Notes: generated by a model not told the origin, from the sequence alone. A DNA stretch of 64,000 nucleotides from Geosiphon pyriformis (GCA_016748015.1 JAAOMT010000586.1:124001-188000); one strand, 5' to 3'; shown: positions 1 to 10,106, counted from the first letter of the stretch. Translations and numbers: made by a program.

Positions 1-149
1 GCAATTCCTTGTTAGAGAATTCTGAAATTCCTGGAATCCTGTAATTCTTCTGAAAAGAATCCTGGAATTCCACATTTACTATGTCTCCATCTGATTGGCT
101 AATATCTACTGACTAATAATACTATATTTCCTATATTCTATGAGTAACA
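1..149 (-). repeat. 3' LTR of element B (fam1), cut by window start
   Basis: Read on the minus strand it begins TGTTACTCATAG at 149 and matches the start of the LTR at 19435-20292 and of element A's LTRs. The GAATTCC-type short repeats of the fam1 U3 region are visible at 1-75. Only the first 149 bases are in the window. Confidence 0.9.
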
Positions 150-164
150 TTATTCCTTCCTTTT
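150..164 (-). promoter_or_regulatory. Polypurine tract of element B
   Basis: On the minus strand the bases before the 3' LTR are AAAAGGAAGGAATAA. This is the expected position and composition of the primer for plus-strand DNA synthesis. It overlaps the stop codon of ORF3 (163-165). Confidence 0.8.
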
Positions 165-818
165 AATATTGAGCTTTATTGAAATCTAATTTCTTTAATT
201 CCTCTTCTTGAATTATTTCTTGAATTTTTTTTTCGAATATAACTTGTGTTATTTTAGTTTGTAGTTCTTTAAATTGAGTATTGGTCATTTTTCTCAATTG
301 ATTACTCGTAATTGTATCCATGGCTGTGTTGAATAAGATTTCTAGTCAGTCTTGAAATCCCATATATAGCTGGTAGATGGCTCGAGCTTGTGTAGTTAGA
401 TTGTTTTTTTCCACAAATTGTTCCAGTTGTCTCAGTATTGTTATGTCGAATAACTATTTTGTTTTGTTGGTATACAAATTCTAGATATTTACATGTTGTC
501 TCAAATAGAAATGACAATAGTTTTTCGGAAATTGTTGCGTCCACCAAGTCCAAGTTTCTCTGGTAAGGTCTTGGTGTAATCTGACTATTTGTTGTTCATT
601 TATGGCCAATTTTATCTTGGTCATAATCTTGTCAACAACATTTTCAAGTCTTTTCTGTGCTTTGTGTTGTAATATTTTTGCCATATTTTTGTAATGAATG
701 GTTTGTTGATTGATTGTGATTTCTATTTCTTGGTGTTGGATCAATTGAAAGAGTTGTTGTGTTAGTAAGTAGATGTTGTCAGTTATTTCCATTTTTTTGG
801 TATCTTTTATCATGTCGA
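163..818 (-). pseudogene. ORF3 of element B, main part (unknown function)
   Basis: This is the conserved post-integrase ORF of unknown function. The original start is probably the ATG at 11756 (minus), on the other side of element A; the reading then continues from 818 downward. The first 115 codons are open, with a Gln- and Ile-rich helical look and a conserved WW..QFP.NYC.FYL.Q motif near 510-545. A TAG (from CAG) follows, then more ORF3 sequence to the stop at 163-165 next to the polypurine tract. I see no signal peptide or membrane segment. Equivalent ORFs are found in A, D, F, G, H and I, so it is part of the element and not a chance ORF. Whether it is a separate ORF or an extension of Pol is not settled; in B its frame differs from integrase. 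Confidence 0.7.
815..818. repeat. Target-site duplication TCGA, left copy (element A in B)
   Basis: TCGA here is repeated at 11749-11752 on the other side of element A. Removing A and one copy restores continuity of B's ORF3. Confidence 0.93.
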
Positions 819-879
819 TGTTACTCATAGAAATATAAGAAATATATTAGCATAATTATTAGCCAATCAGAAGTAAGTG

Positions 880-1035
880 TAGTAAATATAGAATTTCAGG
901 ATTCCTCTCAGGAATTACAAGATTCCAGGAATTTTAGGATTCCCAATGAGGAATTGCAGGATTCCAGAATTGCAGGATTCCTCTCAAAGAAATCACAGAA
1001 TTCCAGGAATTCCAGGATTCCTGTCATGAAGAATC
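880..1035 (+). repeat. Degenerate GAATTCC/GGATTCC repeat array in fam1 U3
   Basis: About ten short copies of GGAATTCCAG or GGATTCC variants follow one another, many partly palindromic around GAATTC. The same array is present in the other fam1 LTRs (for example 10193-10328, 20110-20215, 31800-31920, 38280-38405). It lies upstream of the TATA stretch, so it could be a binding-site array; that is inference. Confidence 0.75.
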
Positions 1036-1060
1036 AAGAAATTGAAGAATCCCAATTATG

Positions 1061-1068
1061 TATATATA
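1061..1068 (+). promoter_or_regulatory. Putative TATA box of fam1 LTR
   Basis: TATATATA followed by GCAGTAG is conserved at the same place in other fam1 LTRs (for example 11099-11106). It is in the expected position for an RNA polymerase II promoter at the U3/R junction. The start site itself cannot be read from the sequence. Confidence 0.55.
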
Positions 1069-1713
1069 GCAGTAGTGTTAGAAACAGAAAAAACAGAATC
1101 GATACCACAGAATCCTTAGCCAAGAAACCAATTATCAAATAAATAATTATTCCATATCTCAATCCACTATTCACTATCAACACTTCATGTTAATAGTAAT
1201 TGCTATTTAACCACGCTGGAACAATAGCTCTTGATCACGGCTATTGACAAGATACTAACAGACCAAATTGCCTTGGCTTATTTTCTTCATTTTCTTTATT
1301 TTTATTTTCTTTATTTTATTTCCTTTCTTTCTTTGATTTTGTTGTTGTATACTAATTGATTAAAAGATTAAGCGCTGAGTTATTAATGTCAAGGATAGCC
1401 TGGTAAAAGACCCAGAAATAAGGGTAAGATTTTATATATATTATTGGATAGCTTACCAGAAGGACATGACTGCCAGACTAAATCTGGCCACCATGCTGAG
1501 AAAGAAATTAGGAAAACCACTTGAAGATACAACCACTATCAACCTTATTGAATCTCTGTTCATTATACAAAGAACTCCACAACAAAAATCTTCAGATCAA
1601 CCAAAACCTTCAGATACCATACCTTCTGCACATTATCTATGAAAGTAGCTTTTGAGCACCAAGTTACGGGTTTGTTATTCAATTCCACAACAGAAATAAT
1701 CACCTATAACATT

Positions 1714-1731
1714 TGGTGCTCCCTGTGAGGT
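1714..1731 (+). promoter_or_regulatory. tRNA primer-binding site of element A
   Basis: TGGTGCTCCCTGTGAGGT begins two bases after the LTR. Its complement ends ...CTCAC, then a 7-base acceptor strand, A and CCA, which is the layout of a tRNA 3' end. The CTCAC T-stem is like elongator tRNA-Met, but I cannot confirm the tRNA without the genome's tRNA set. Confidence 0.8.
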
Positions 1732-1773
1732 ATAATCCTACAGAGAACCAACACCGACAACACCAAACCAAAA

Positions 1774-3990
1774 GTGGCAGAATCAGAAATTATAGGAGCA
1801 AACCATTTAGAATTCGCAAAATTTTTATTTTAACACTATTGTCAATACTTGGGATTAAACCACAATCATATATCTGCTGAATCAGCCTTCAATTTCTACA
1901 TCAATGAAAAAATTTTCTCTTTATTAGGAACACTAGTGAATATTGAATCAGCAAGAGAAACTTTCTATAAGGAATTAATTCAAAACACCAATCTACCAAC
2001 AAACCATAATTTTGCATTCATCATCACTAAGATCAACAAAGAAATTGAACACCACACTCAACAAAGATATCCAACTACATACACTAGTAAAGGCAAGGGA
2101 AAATTATAAATACCAGCAGTAACACCCAAAAAAATACAGCCACCTGCTTGGAAGAAAAACAGAGTTGAATCCCTAAGCAACCCATTCTACCACTATACAC
2201 CTGGAAGCACCATCAACATATCATCAACAGACGCATTTTCATCAACTGCGACATCAGCATTTGGACAATTTTTATTCCAAAGTAGACAAAGGAAAACAGA
2301 ATTGTTAGGACCATATGGCGAATACTTTGAAGGATTTAATTCGCAATCATCAACCCCATCAGGACTTCAATCACCACCACCTCCACCAGATTTCGGAATC
2401 TCTGATCTGTGGAAAGCAGCAGAATCAGAAAAGGAGGAAGAAAAATCAGAGGATCAAGAATTTACTTACCAGCACCCGATCACTGAAAACCTGGAAGTTG
2501 AAACCCCAAACCTTCAAACTCAGCAACAGTTAGAAAATCCAGAAATCAAAACTCCGAATATTCGAATGCCACCAAATCAAAGAAATCAAAAACCTGAATT
2601 AATTAATCAGCAAAACTTACCTTCAATAATCTTCATCAATCAACTGCCGATTAATTCCATAGCCGCCATACAGCAGCCACTTTAGCTACCACCCCAACAG
2701 CCAGGACAATAACAACTGCTTCAACAGCCACCACAACCACCTAACTTAGATCCAATGGCCTATGCACCAATTGCAAAACTTGACAACTTTATGGGCAAAA
2801 AAGATGACGCTCAAATATGGCTGAATAATGTAGAAAAGGCCATCACAGCCAATAGATGGAATGACACTTGAGTAATGCAAGCCATTCTCTACTTTCTCAA
2901 AGATACTGCCAATTCATGGTACCAGAGCTTGATTAATAAACCACAAGATTTTAATGCCTTCAAAGCGGAATTCCTAAGATACTTCAGCAACAATAACAGC
3001 ATCAATCGCCTAGTTAATACATTCACCACCATGAAACAAGGAGAAACTGAAGCAGTTACCACTTACCTGGGATGCTTCTATTGAAACCTACACCAAATTT
3101 AAGCAATTGATGCCAACTATTTCACAGCACCACAGATACTCAATCAGTTTATCTGTGGCCTGTGCAGTAGCATCTTGCAACATGTACGTCCGTTGCATCC
3201 AGGCACCCTTCAAGATGCAGTCACATGCACCAGAGATTTTGAATCTGCTGAGTCAGAGACTAACTATGCCCAAGCCATTAATCTAGTAATGAACAGATCA
3301 TCTGAATTGGATTCCAAATTGGAGAAGTTCAGTGAATTAATCAATAAGAGATTAGAAGGATACTTAGCTGACAATCATGCCATTTATCAGCCTCCACAAT
3401 GACGCAATAATCAAAGAAACTCTAATTGTGTCCAAAATCAATCACATCCATCTTCATCAACCAATTGACAGTGGCAACAGAAAACGCATATCTGCCACTA
3501 TTGTGGTAAACAAAGACATATCCAAATTGATTGTTGCCAGCGTTTAAATAACCAACGATCAAAAAATCAATATCGAAACCCCGATTGCCAGTTCCAAACT
3601 TTGAATCAGTACCCAAATCAAAACCCACCCACTTACCTACTAGTAACGCAGTCATTAGTCTATCAGTCTCCAGTATATCAACCTCTGATTTATTAGCCGC
3701 AGCCACAAGTAATATATCAACCACAGCCACAAATAATCTATCAACCCCAACAGATCCAAACACTGCCCCAAAGCTTACTACCCAACGGAACTCAAAGACC
3801 GAAAATGACTCAACAGAGCTGGAGATCGGCGATAGTAGTCCATCAACCGATCCCCAGTTCTTCACAGCAATCATCTGGATTATGCCAGCAGAATTTGGGT
3901 ACTGGTCAACTCCAGAACTCGAATTTCCAGAACTATTTAAGTCTTCTGGTCACTCCAGAAGACGCTTTAACCAATAACCCGGCATTTACC
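1774..3990 (+). pseudogene. gag: gag of element A (capsid/nucleocapsid), degraded
   Basis: Gag would form the capsid of the cytoplasmic particle and bind the RNA. The frame opens at a GTG (context AAAGTGG) with an in-frame stop upstream at 1726 and no ATG between. An N-terminal domain (about 1830-2110) is followed by a Pro/Gln-rich linker (2300-2760) and a retrotransposon-gag capsid domain (2760-3400) with the W.QSL...F..F..EFLRYF pattern. A CCHC knuckle, C-x2-C-x4-H-x4-C, lies at 3493-3534. Stops at about 1831, 2107, 2683, 2710, 2872, 3082 and 3400 break the frame. Downstream is a Gln/Pro/Asn-rich tail leading to the protease. Confidence 0.88.
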
Positions 3991-4840
3991 CAAAAACAAT
4001 TACTTACCAGTAATATCTTACCCACTACCATCATCGAAGACAAGTCATTGGCTGCTATCTTCTCATTCGAATTTGAGGAAACAGCTGCAATGCCATTATT
4101 TAGTGGAGCCGCTCTTGAAGCCAAACTAATTACCACGATGTACACCAACGCCAAAGTAAAAGGACAATCCATCAAATTAATTCTGGACAGCAGTTCTGCA
4201 GACAGCATAATCACAAGACAACTCATGGATCAATTAGGTTGCCGAGTTGATCAAGCTGCCAGCGCCAGAATCATTACAGCCAATGGAGTGACCAAAACTC
4301 CAATCAGCAAAATCAACGACTTTCCTTTTGAAGTCAATGACATCATGACTCTCATTAAAGTTCTAGTGATGAAAACCACTCAATACCAAGCTCTCGTTGG
4401 TAATGACTGGCTATCCAAAGTCAATGCAACGTTAGACTGGAACACCCAGGAACTCCAGCTAATGTATCAGGGCCAACACATACATGTCTTGGCCATGTGT
4501 GGCCACTTTAAAACTCCTCCAAGAGAGAAACTATTGATCAAACTGGAGGAGAAGAAAGAAAAACCTACCTGAGAAGCCTACCAAGTGTCATGGGCAGACA
4601 AAAAGCACAACAAACTACCGCCAATACTCTCTTGGGATGACAGCAACAAGAGAAAAGGGAAACAGAAGGAAGAACTTATCTGGAAAACTGATGACCTGAC
4701 ATGGACCGACAATGACAAGAGCAAACCGATGTCAAACTGGGAATGGGAAGAGAACAAAGAAAATAAAGGAAAAGAGAAAGAAGAAGAGACCACCCAAACC
4801 ACAACTATTTATAATACCTACACTATATCACAATAATCTA
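3991..4840 (+). pseudogene. pro: Aspartic protease domain and charged linker, element A
   Basis: The retropepsin cleaves Gag-Pol. The active-site strand LILDSSSADS is at 4177-4206; the family consensus is D-S/T-G, and B and G keep DSG, so A has a Gly-to-Ser change at the active site (GGT to AGT). A downstream QALVGNDWL segment (about 4390-4420) matches the later part of the fold. The domain is in the same frame as gag, so no frameshift is needed. A stop at 4570 precedes a Lys/Glu/Trp-rich linker (4585-4836), itself ended by a TAA. Confidence 0.88.
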
Positions 4841-5500
4841 CCTATCGTCGACCTAAGCTTATATGCATTGATTGCAGCAAGAAATTGTCATCAATGGGTG
4901 CATGCTGTGGGGACGATGAGGAATATTCAACGGCAACTAGGTTTTATTGCCACCCATGCGTTCTTGAACACTTTGGAAAACCAAAATGAGTAGGAAAATG
5001 GGACAATCAGCCATGCTTAGCTTGTGAAAAGACTCTCTTGGACGAAAAAATGTGGCATGACATTCCCGGACGGGGAGGAACGTGCAACATAGAGTGTCAA
5101 TACATGATTCTGATCAGCAACTGGATTAAAAAGGGGACACCCATCAAAGCCACTTGGCAAAGAGCAGTGTGACAATTAGACAGTTGTCCACATAACAACG
5201 ACGAAATTTGGAGAATGGCAACTGCCAAAATTGAAGGCATGTTGCCAGAAGAAATCCGGACAATTAAAAACAACCCACCAGAACCCATCAAGCTCAACTG
5301 GGACGCAGAGCCAGTTATAAATTTTCTAAAACCAGAAGAGTTCTATAAACACTACCAAAACTTGGCACCCACTAGAGAAAAGCAAGAACAATGGCTAGCA
5401 CAGTTAAATACAAAACTGTGTTGTCATTGTTTAATTCTCAGTAACTTCAAATATTGTGACGATTGTGACCTTATTTACAATCCACCACCATGCATGATCT
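4841..5500 (+). pseudogene. Cysteine-rich (putative zinc-binding) module, element A
   Basis: Between protease and dUTPase lies a segment with regularly paired cysteines: C-x2-C at 4864, CC then C-x2-C near 4900-4955, C-x2-C near 5015, C-x3-C near 5085-5100, then C-x2-C and C-x2-C at about 5419-5470. The spacing suggests several zinc-ribbon-like units. The same module occurs in B, D, F, G and I at the same place, sharing a C..xCQY.xLI pattern and a later LC..C pair. Two stops (about 4987 and 5170) break it here. I do not recognise a named family; a nucleic-acid-binding or structural role is a guess. Confidence 0.7.
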
Positions 5501-5739
5501 ACTCAATCCTTGAAGAAGAAGAACCAATCAGCAGCTGTGCGTCGGAATCAGAATTGCTGATCAATCGCAATTCAGACTTTGACAATGATGATGAAAACAA
5601 CGGTTCTAGCTCTGTTTAAAATGGCAATGACGACAAAAACAATTCAGACTCAAATTCAAAACCTGATTTAAACTATAAACAATATATTGCACTACCAGAT
5701 CTCTCCAAAGAACAAGAGTTGAAATGATATAGTAACAAT

Positions 5740-6537
5740 GGTGAAGGTATTATGCTAGAATGTATGCATGATATGGATGCAGGGTTTGATCTGAAATATC
5801 CAGGAAAAGTTGCCATCAAATTAGAACTGCATTCACACATCTGCATTGATTTGAAAATAACACTAGAGATTCCGGCAACAACAATAGTTCAATTAGCATT
5901 TAGGAGTAGCTTAGCAAAAAAAGGGATCAATATAAGAGGAGGAATAATTGACATGGGATATGTAGGAAATATCATCACCATGCTACAAAATGATTCAGAA
6001 AAGGCCTATATAATAGAGCCCAATGAAAAGATAGCACAGGCAATATTCTTGCCTCTGATTAGAGTAGCTCAGTTAGTGTCAGTAAGAAAGAGGGAGAAAT
6101 TAGGAATAACAGTAAGAGGGATACAAGGATTCGGATCAACGGGTAGAACAGATGTACTAGTTAATATGGCGAAAGAAGAAATTGTTGGCCAAAGAAAAAT
6201 TATCTCAACTGGTCAAGCTATTTCCATTCCACCATATAGCCAGTACATGTTAACAATAGAAAAGAAGGAAAAGGAGCAAGAACAGATTTTTGAAGCAGAA
6301 GCAACCCTTTGTGAATCAGAAGAGATTGGGTTGATCAATCTCCACATACCAGCCAAAAGCTATAGCAGCATAAAAATTCCCATCTACAACAATACTGACA
6401 ATGTCATCAGCATACCAGAAGGAACTACCATCGGATATTTAACCACAGAAATAGAAGACCAACCACCAAACCTCATTCCAGACTTTCCACAACTTTGTGG
6501 ATATGTTGACATCACATCACAAACAATCTATAAATAA
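5740..6537 (+). CDS. dUTPase plus beta-rich linker domain, element A (261 codons open)
   Basis: dUTPase converts dUTP to dUMP and pyrophosphate. All five trimeric-dUTPase motifs can be seen from 5770 on: motif 1 AGFDLKY, motif 2 RSSLAKKGI, motif 3 GGIIDMGYVGNI, motif 4 KIAQAIFLPL, motif 5 GFGSTGR (about 6127-6147). A second segment from about 6180 (IPPYSQYMLTI ... LINLHIPAK ... GTTIGYL) looks like the beta domain seen between protease and RT in other retroelements. The stretch 5752-6537 is open and is the longest stop-free pol piece in A, but it is a fragment of a larger broken Pol, ended by TAA (from CAA) at 6535. Confidence 0.9.
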   Translation, partial: GEGIMLECMHDMDAGFDLKYPGKVAIKLELHSHICIDLKITLEIPATTIVQLAFRSSLAKKGINIRGGIIDMGYVGNIITMLQNDSEKAYIIEPNEKIAQAIFLPLIRVAQLVSVRKREKLGITVRGIQGFGSTGRTDVLVNMAKEEIVGQRKIISTGQAISIPPYSQYMLTIEKKEKEQEQIFEAEATLCESEEIGLINLHIPAKSYSSIKIPIYNNTDNVISIPEGTTIGYLTTEIEDQPPNLIPDFPQLCGYVDITSQTIYK

Positions 6538-7975
6538 GACGAATGTTATTTGCTCCAACCAGAACAATTGAAACAAATGAACATGGGAAACTTAGATCCA
6601 CTTCAATGTATGCAGCTCAAGATGTTACTCAACAATTTCAATGACATCTTTGCCAGCAAAAATGAGTTTGGCTGAACTGACATCATCCAGCATCAGATCA
6701 AGACTGGAGATGCAATGCCAATCAAACAAAGAGCATACAGAGTACCACCAGCCAGCCACGAGATTATTCATCAAGAAATAAACAGAATGCTTGACAACGG
6801 GCTGATTCAATTATTAATGAGTCCATAGTCATCACCAGTAGTACTCGTTCGAAAGAAAAATAGAAAAATCCAGTTTTGTGTAGACTACAAAAAACTCAAT
6901 GGTGTAACTTGTGGAGACAGTTATCCAACTCCATGAATACAAGAATTATTTGATGCTTTCAGTGGGAACAAATGGTTCTCTACATTAGATTTGGACAGTG
7001 GTTATTGGCAAGTAGCCATGAATCCAGCTGACAAAGAGAAGACAGCATTTACTACTAGAGAAGGGAATTTTGAATTTGAAGTGATGCCATTCGGCTTAAC
7101 CAATGCCCCAGCAACTTTCCAACGGCTAATAGAAATCGTTTATACTGGCTTATTGTAGAAATCAGTAGTTGTATACTTGGACGACACCAATGTATTCTCA
7201 AAGAAGTTTGATGATCATCTTCATCATTTTCAATAAGTGTTCGAAAAACTAAGAAGAGCAGGACTAAAGTTAAATGCAACAAAGTGCTTCTTTGACAAGA
7301 CAGAACTCAAATTCTTGGAACACATAGTCAGCAAAGATGGCATCAAAACAGATCCAGAGAAAATAGAGATAGTAAAAAACTTTCCAGTGCTGACCAATAT
7401 AACAGAACTGAAATCATTCTTGGGATTAACTAGTTATTATTGTCATTTTATCAAAAACTTTTCTAAGATAGCGCAGCCACTCAATCAATTACAAAACAAA
7501 AATGCAAAATATGAATGGACAGAAAGTCAACAAGAAGCTTTTGATATTCTGAGGAAAAAACTCATCCAAGCTCTAGTACTGATCTATCCAGATTACAGCA
7601 AACCATTTATTATCACTACTGATGCATCTGGCCAAGCATTGGGAGCAGTATTATTTCAGAGAGGACCAGACGGCAGAAAACATCCAGTAGCATATGCCAG
7701 CAGAGGTTTAACACCAGCTGAAAAGAATTATGGAACACCAGAACAAGAACACTTAGCAATATACTGGGCTGTCATGAAATGGAAAGAATACTTGAGCCAG
7801 AAGTTTGAAGTATACACAGATCACAAGAGATTAACATCACTCCAAAAACAAGAATTTTGAGATGAAAGACAGTTAAGATGAAAAATGGCACTTACACTAT
7901 ACAATTATACTATACATTACAAAAAAAAAAAGACAATGGAAATGCTGACAGTTTATTACAAATAAGACAAATCTA
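6538..7975 (+). pseudogene. Reverse transcriptase and RNase H, element A
   Basis: RT motifs are present in order: SPVVLV.KKN (about 6832-6864), FCVDY (6871), FSTLDLDSGYW (6979), VMPFGLTNAPATFQ (7081), and the catalytic Y-L-D-D at 7174-7185 followed by TNVFS. The thumb/connection with FLGLTSYY follows, then RNase H with TTDASG (7615), an EHLAIYWAV helix and YTDHK (about 7812), ending with NAD near 7940. Stops at 6674, 6826, 6934, 7156, 7234, 7858 and 7879 disable it. A one-base change in the A run 7920-7931 moves the frame before integrase. Confidence 0.93.
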
Positions 7976-8224
7976 AGAACATTTCAACCCAAAAATATAA
8001 TAAAACCAGAACAATACCAATGGAAAAATACAACAAAAGATGAACATACAAAAATATCAACAATTGCAACATTATCTAAACACTCAACAGTTCAAGGAGA
8101 ATTTATCTCATACGGAATGAAGAAGTATCAAACAACAATCAAAATATTTTATCACTCACCAAAATATACTTTATCGGAAAAATAGAAAGGATTCAGATCA
8201 ACCAACCAGAGTAATTACGGAGCC

Positions 8225-9415
8225 AGAAAAAGATACAATATTATTCAACATGCACTCAAATCCAACAGCAGGACATTTTCACAAAGAAGCAACCATGGAA
8301 AGAACTAGAAAAAGATACTATTGGCCATCAATGTACCCAGACATCATTCAATATGTTCAAAATTGTGATGCTTGTCAGCGAAGAGGAGAAACAAGATCCA
8401 GTGAACTATTAAGACCAATCAAAGTGAGACAACCATTTGATCGTATGGAAATTGATTTAGTTGGATCATTAACAATCACCAGCAGAGAAAACAGATACAT
8501 AGCAGTAGCTATGAACTATCTCACTAAATGGCCAGAGGCAAAAGCAATTCAAAGAGCAGATGCAGAATCCATTGCCGAATTCGTTCATCAGAATTTGATT
8601 TGTTGACATGGATGTCCAAAAGAATTATTATCAGACCAAGGAACTCATTTTGTGAACAGAACATTAACAGAATTGAGCCAAAGATTCGGAATCAAAAGAC
8701 CATTATCATTACCATACTATCCACAAACCAATGGATTAGTAGAAAGATTCAACCAAACATTGTGTGAAGCAATAGCCAAGCTCAGTCAAGAAAACCAGAA
8801 CAATTGAGATTTGTTCATACCATCAGTACTATTTGCTTATCAGACAATGAAACAGGATACTACACAAGCAACACCATTTGAATTAGTATATGGGAGAATA
8901 GCAATGTTACCAGTAGAAAGAGAAATTAATACATATCCAGCTGAACCAATAACAGAGAAAAATTTTCAAGAAACATTGCTGAAAAGAACATATGACTTAA
9001 TGGAAACATTGGAAAACAAACAAAGAAGAGCAGCTGATAATATCCAAAAGTCACAAAAAACACAGAAAGAAAGACACAATAGTCAACTACCAGACAAACC
9101 AGTTGAATTTAAGATCGGAGACAAAATATTACTACATTGTACCAAAGCAGAAAAACAATGGAGTGGAAAATTTGACCCCAAATGGGATGGACCATTTCAC
9201 ATAGAAAAAATTCTAGGAAATGGAGCTTACAAATTAAGATTGGATAACAAAATTTTAACCAAAGCAGCACATGGAGATCGACTGAAATCATATCACAACA
9301 TCACATTACTATCTACCAGTAATATTCCACAATTAAGAGTACAGAGAATACTAGTCCAACCAGATGAAATTCCATGAGATCTGGAACCAATCATTATTAT
9401 CAACAACAACATGTT
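8225..9415 (+). pseudogene. Integrase, element A
   Basis: The HHCC zinc domain starts at 8250 (H...GHFH...C-x2-C, about 8250-8380). The catalytic core has Asp in MEIDLVG (about 8452), Asp in LSDQGTHF (8634), and Glu in NGLVERFN (about 8743). A GPY/F-like end, KWDGPFHIEKILGNGAYKL, is at 9181-9237; no chromodomain follows. Stops at 8604 (TGA) and 8806 break the frame. The conserved tail VQPDEIP-W-DLEPI is cut by TGG to TGA at 9375. The frame is shifted relative to RT. Confidence 0.92.
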
Positions 9416-9446
9416 AAATTGATCCATCAAAAGAATATATAAAGAC

Positions 9447-10106
9447 ATGGTAGACATGACAGGAAATATCAAAAAAATGGAAATTACAGACAACATTCAC
9501 TCACTAGCACAACAACTCTTTCAATTAATCCAACACTAGGAAATGGAGATTACAATCAATCAACAAACCATTTGATATCAAGATACTAGAAAAACATTTC
9601 AACTCAGAACACAAAAGAAAACTGAAAATACTATGGACAAAATCATGGCGAAAGTAAAATTAGCAATAAAAAAATCAACAAAAGAGTCACTATATTAAGA
9701 GTTGACTAAAGAAACTTGGAATTGGTGGATACAACAATTTCCACGAAACTATTGTTATTTTTACTTGGGACAACATGTAAATATCCAGAATCTATATATG
9801 GATAAAACAAAGTGATTATTCGACAAAAGAATACTACAACAATTAAAACATTTTGTGAGAAAGAACAATTTATCCACACAAGCCCAAGCCATATACCAAA
9901 TACACACAGTATTTCAAGATAAACCAGAAATATTGCTCAATAGAGCAATGAATAGGGTTATCAGTAATCAATTGGGAAAAATCACCAATGCTCAATTTGA
10001 AGAATTACAGACCCAAATAACACAAGTAATTCTTGAAAACGAAATCCAGAAAATACTTCAAAAGAGGGAATTACATGAGTTAGATTTCAATGGAGCTCAA
10101 TATTAA
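9447..10106 (+). pseudogene. ORF3 of element A (unknown function)
   Basis: This is A's copy of the conserved post-integrase ORF. It opens near the ATG at 9447, contains the W-W-x-QQFPRNYCYFYLGQ block (about 9720-9775) and a C-terminal open stretch from 9855 rich in Gln, Ile and Glu that looks helical, and ends ..GAQY just before the polypurine tract. Several stops (about 9537, 9573, 9696, 9813) interrupt it. In A it is in the same frame as integrase, in B it is not, so the ancestral arrangement is uncertain. No membrane segment is seen, so an envelope is unlikely. Confidence 0.65.

Larger units (their letters stand above)
819..1711 (+). repeat. 5' LTR of element A (fam1)
   Basis: It begins TGTTACTCATAG and ends CCTATAACA, next to the PBS. 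U3 carries GAATTCC-rich repeats, then a TATA stretch at 1061-1068; the remaining 600 bp or so would be R and U5, with a long pyrimidine-rich T/C tract at about 1273-1335. An inverted repeat around ATCAACACTTCATGTTAAT (about 1178-1197) could form a hairpin. It pairs with the 3' LTR at 10120-11748. Confidence 0.95.

Noticed and set aside
1714-1731. A tRNA gene at the LTR border
   Set aside because: Only the 18 bases complementary to a tRNA 3' end are present; this is a primer-binding site.
3422-3874. 150-codon minus-strand ORF
   Set aside because: Antisense to the low-complexity Gln/Pro-rich gag tail of A. The sense strand has the CCHC knuckle and protease in one frame.
9109-9496. ORF3 as an envelope gene
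   Set aside because: No signal peptide or membrane segment in the sense reading. The hydrophobic ORFs here are antisense shadows of the integrase tail.
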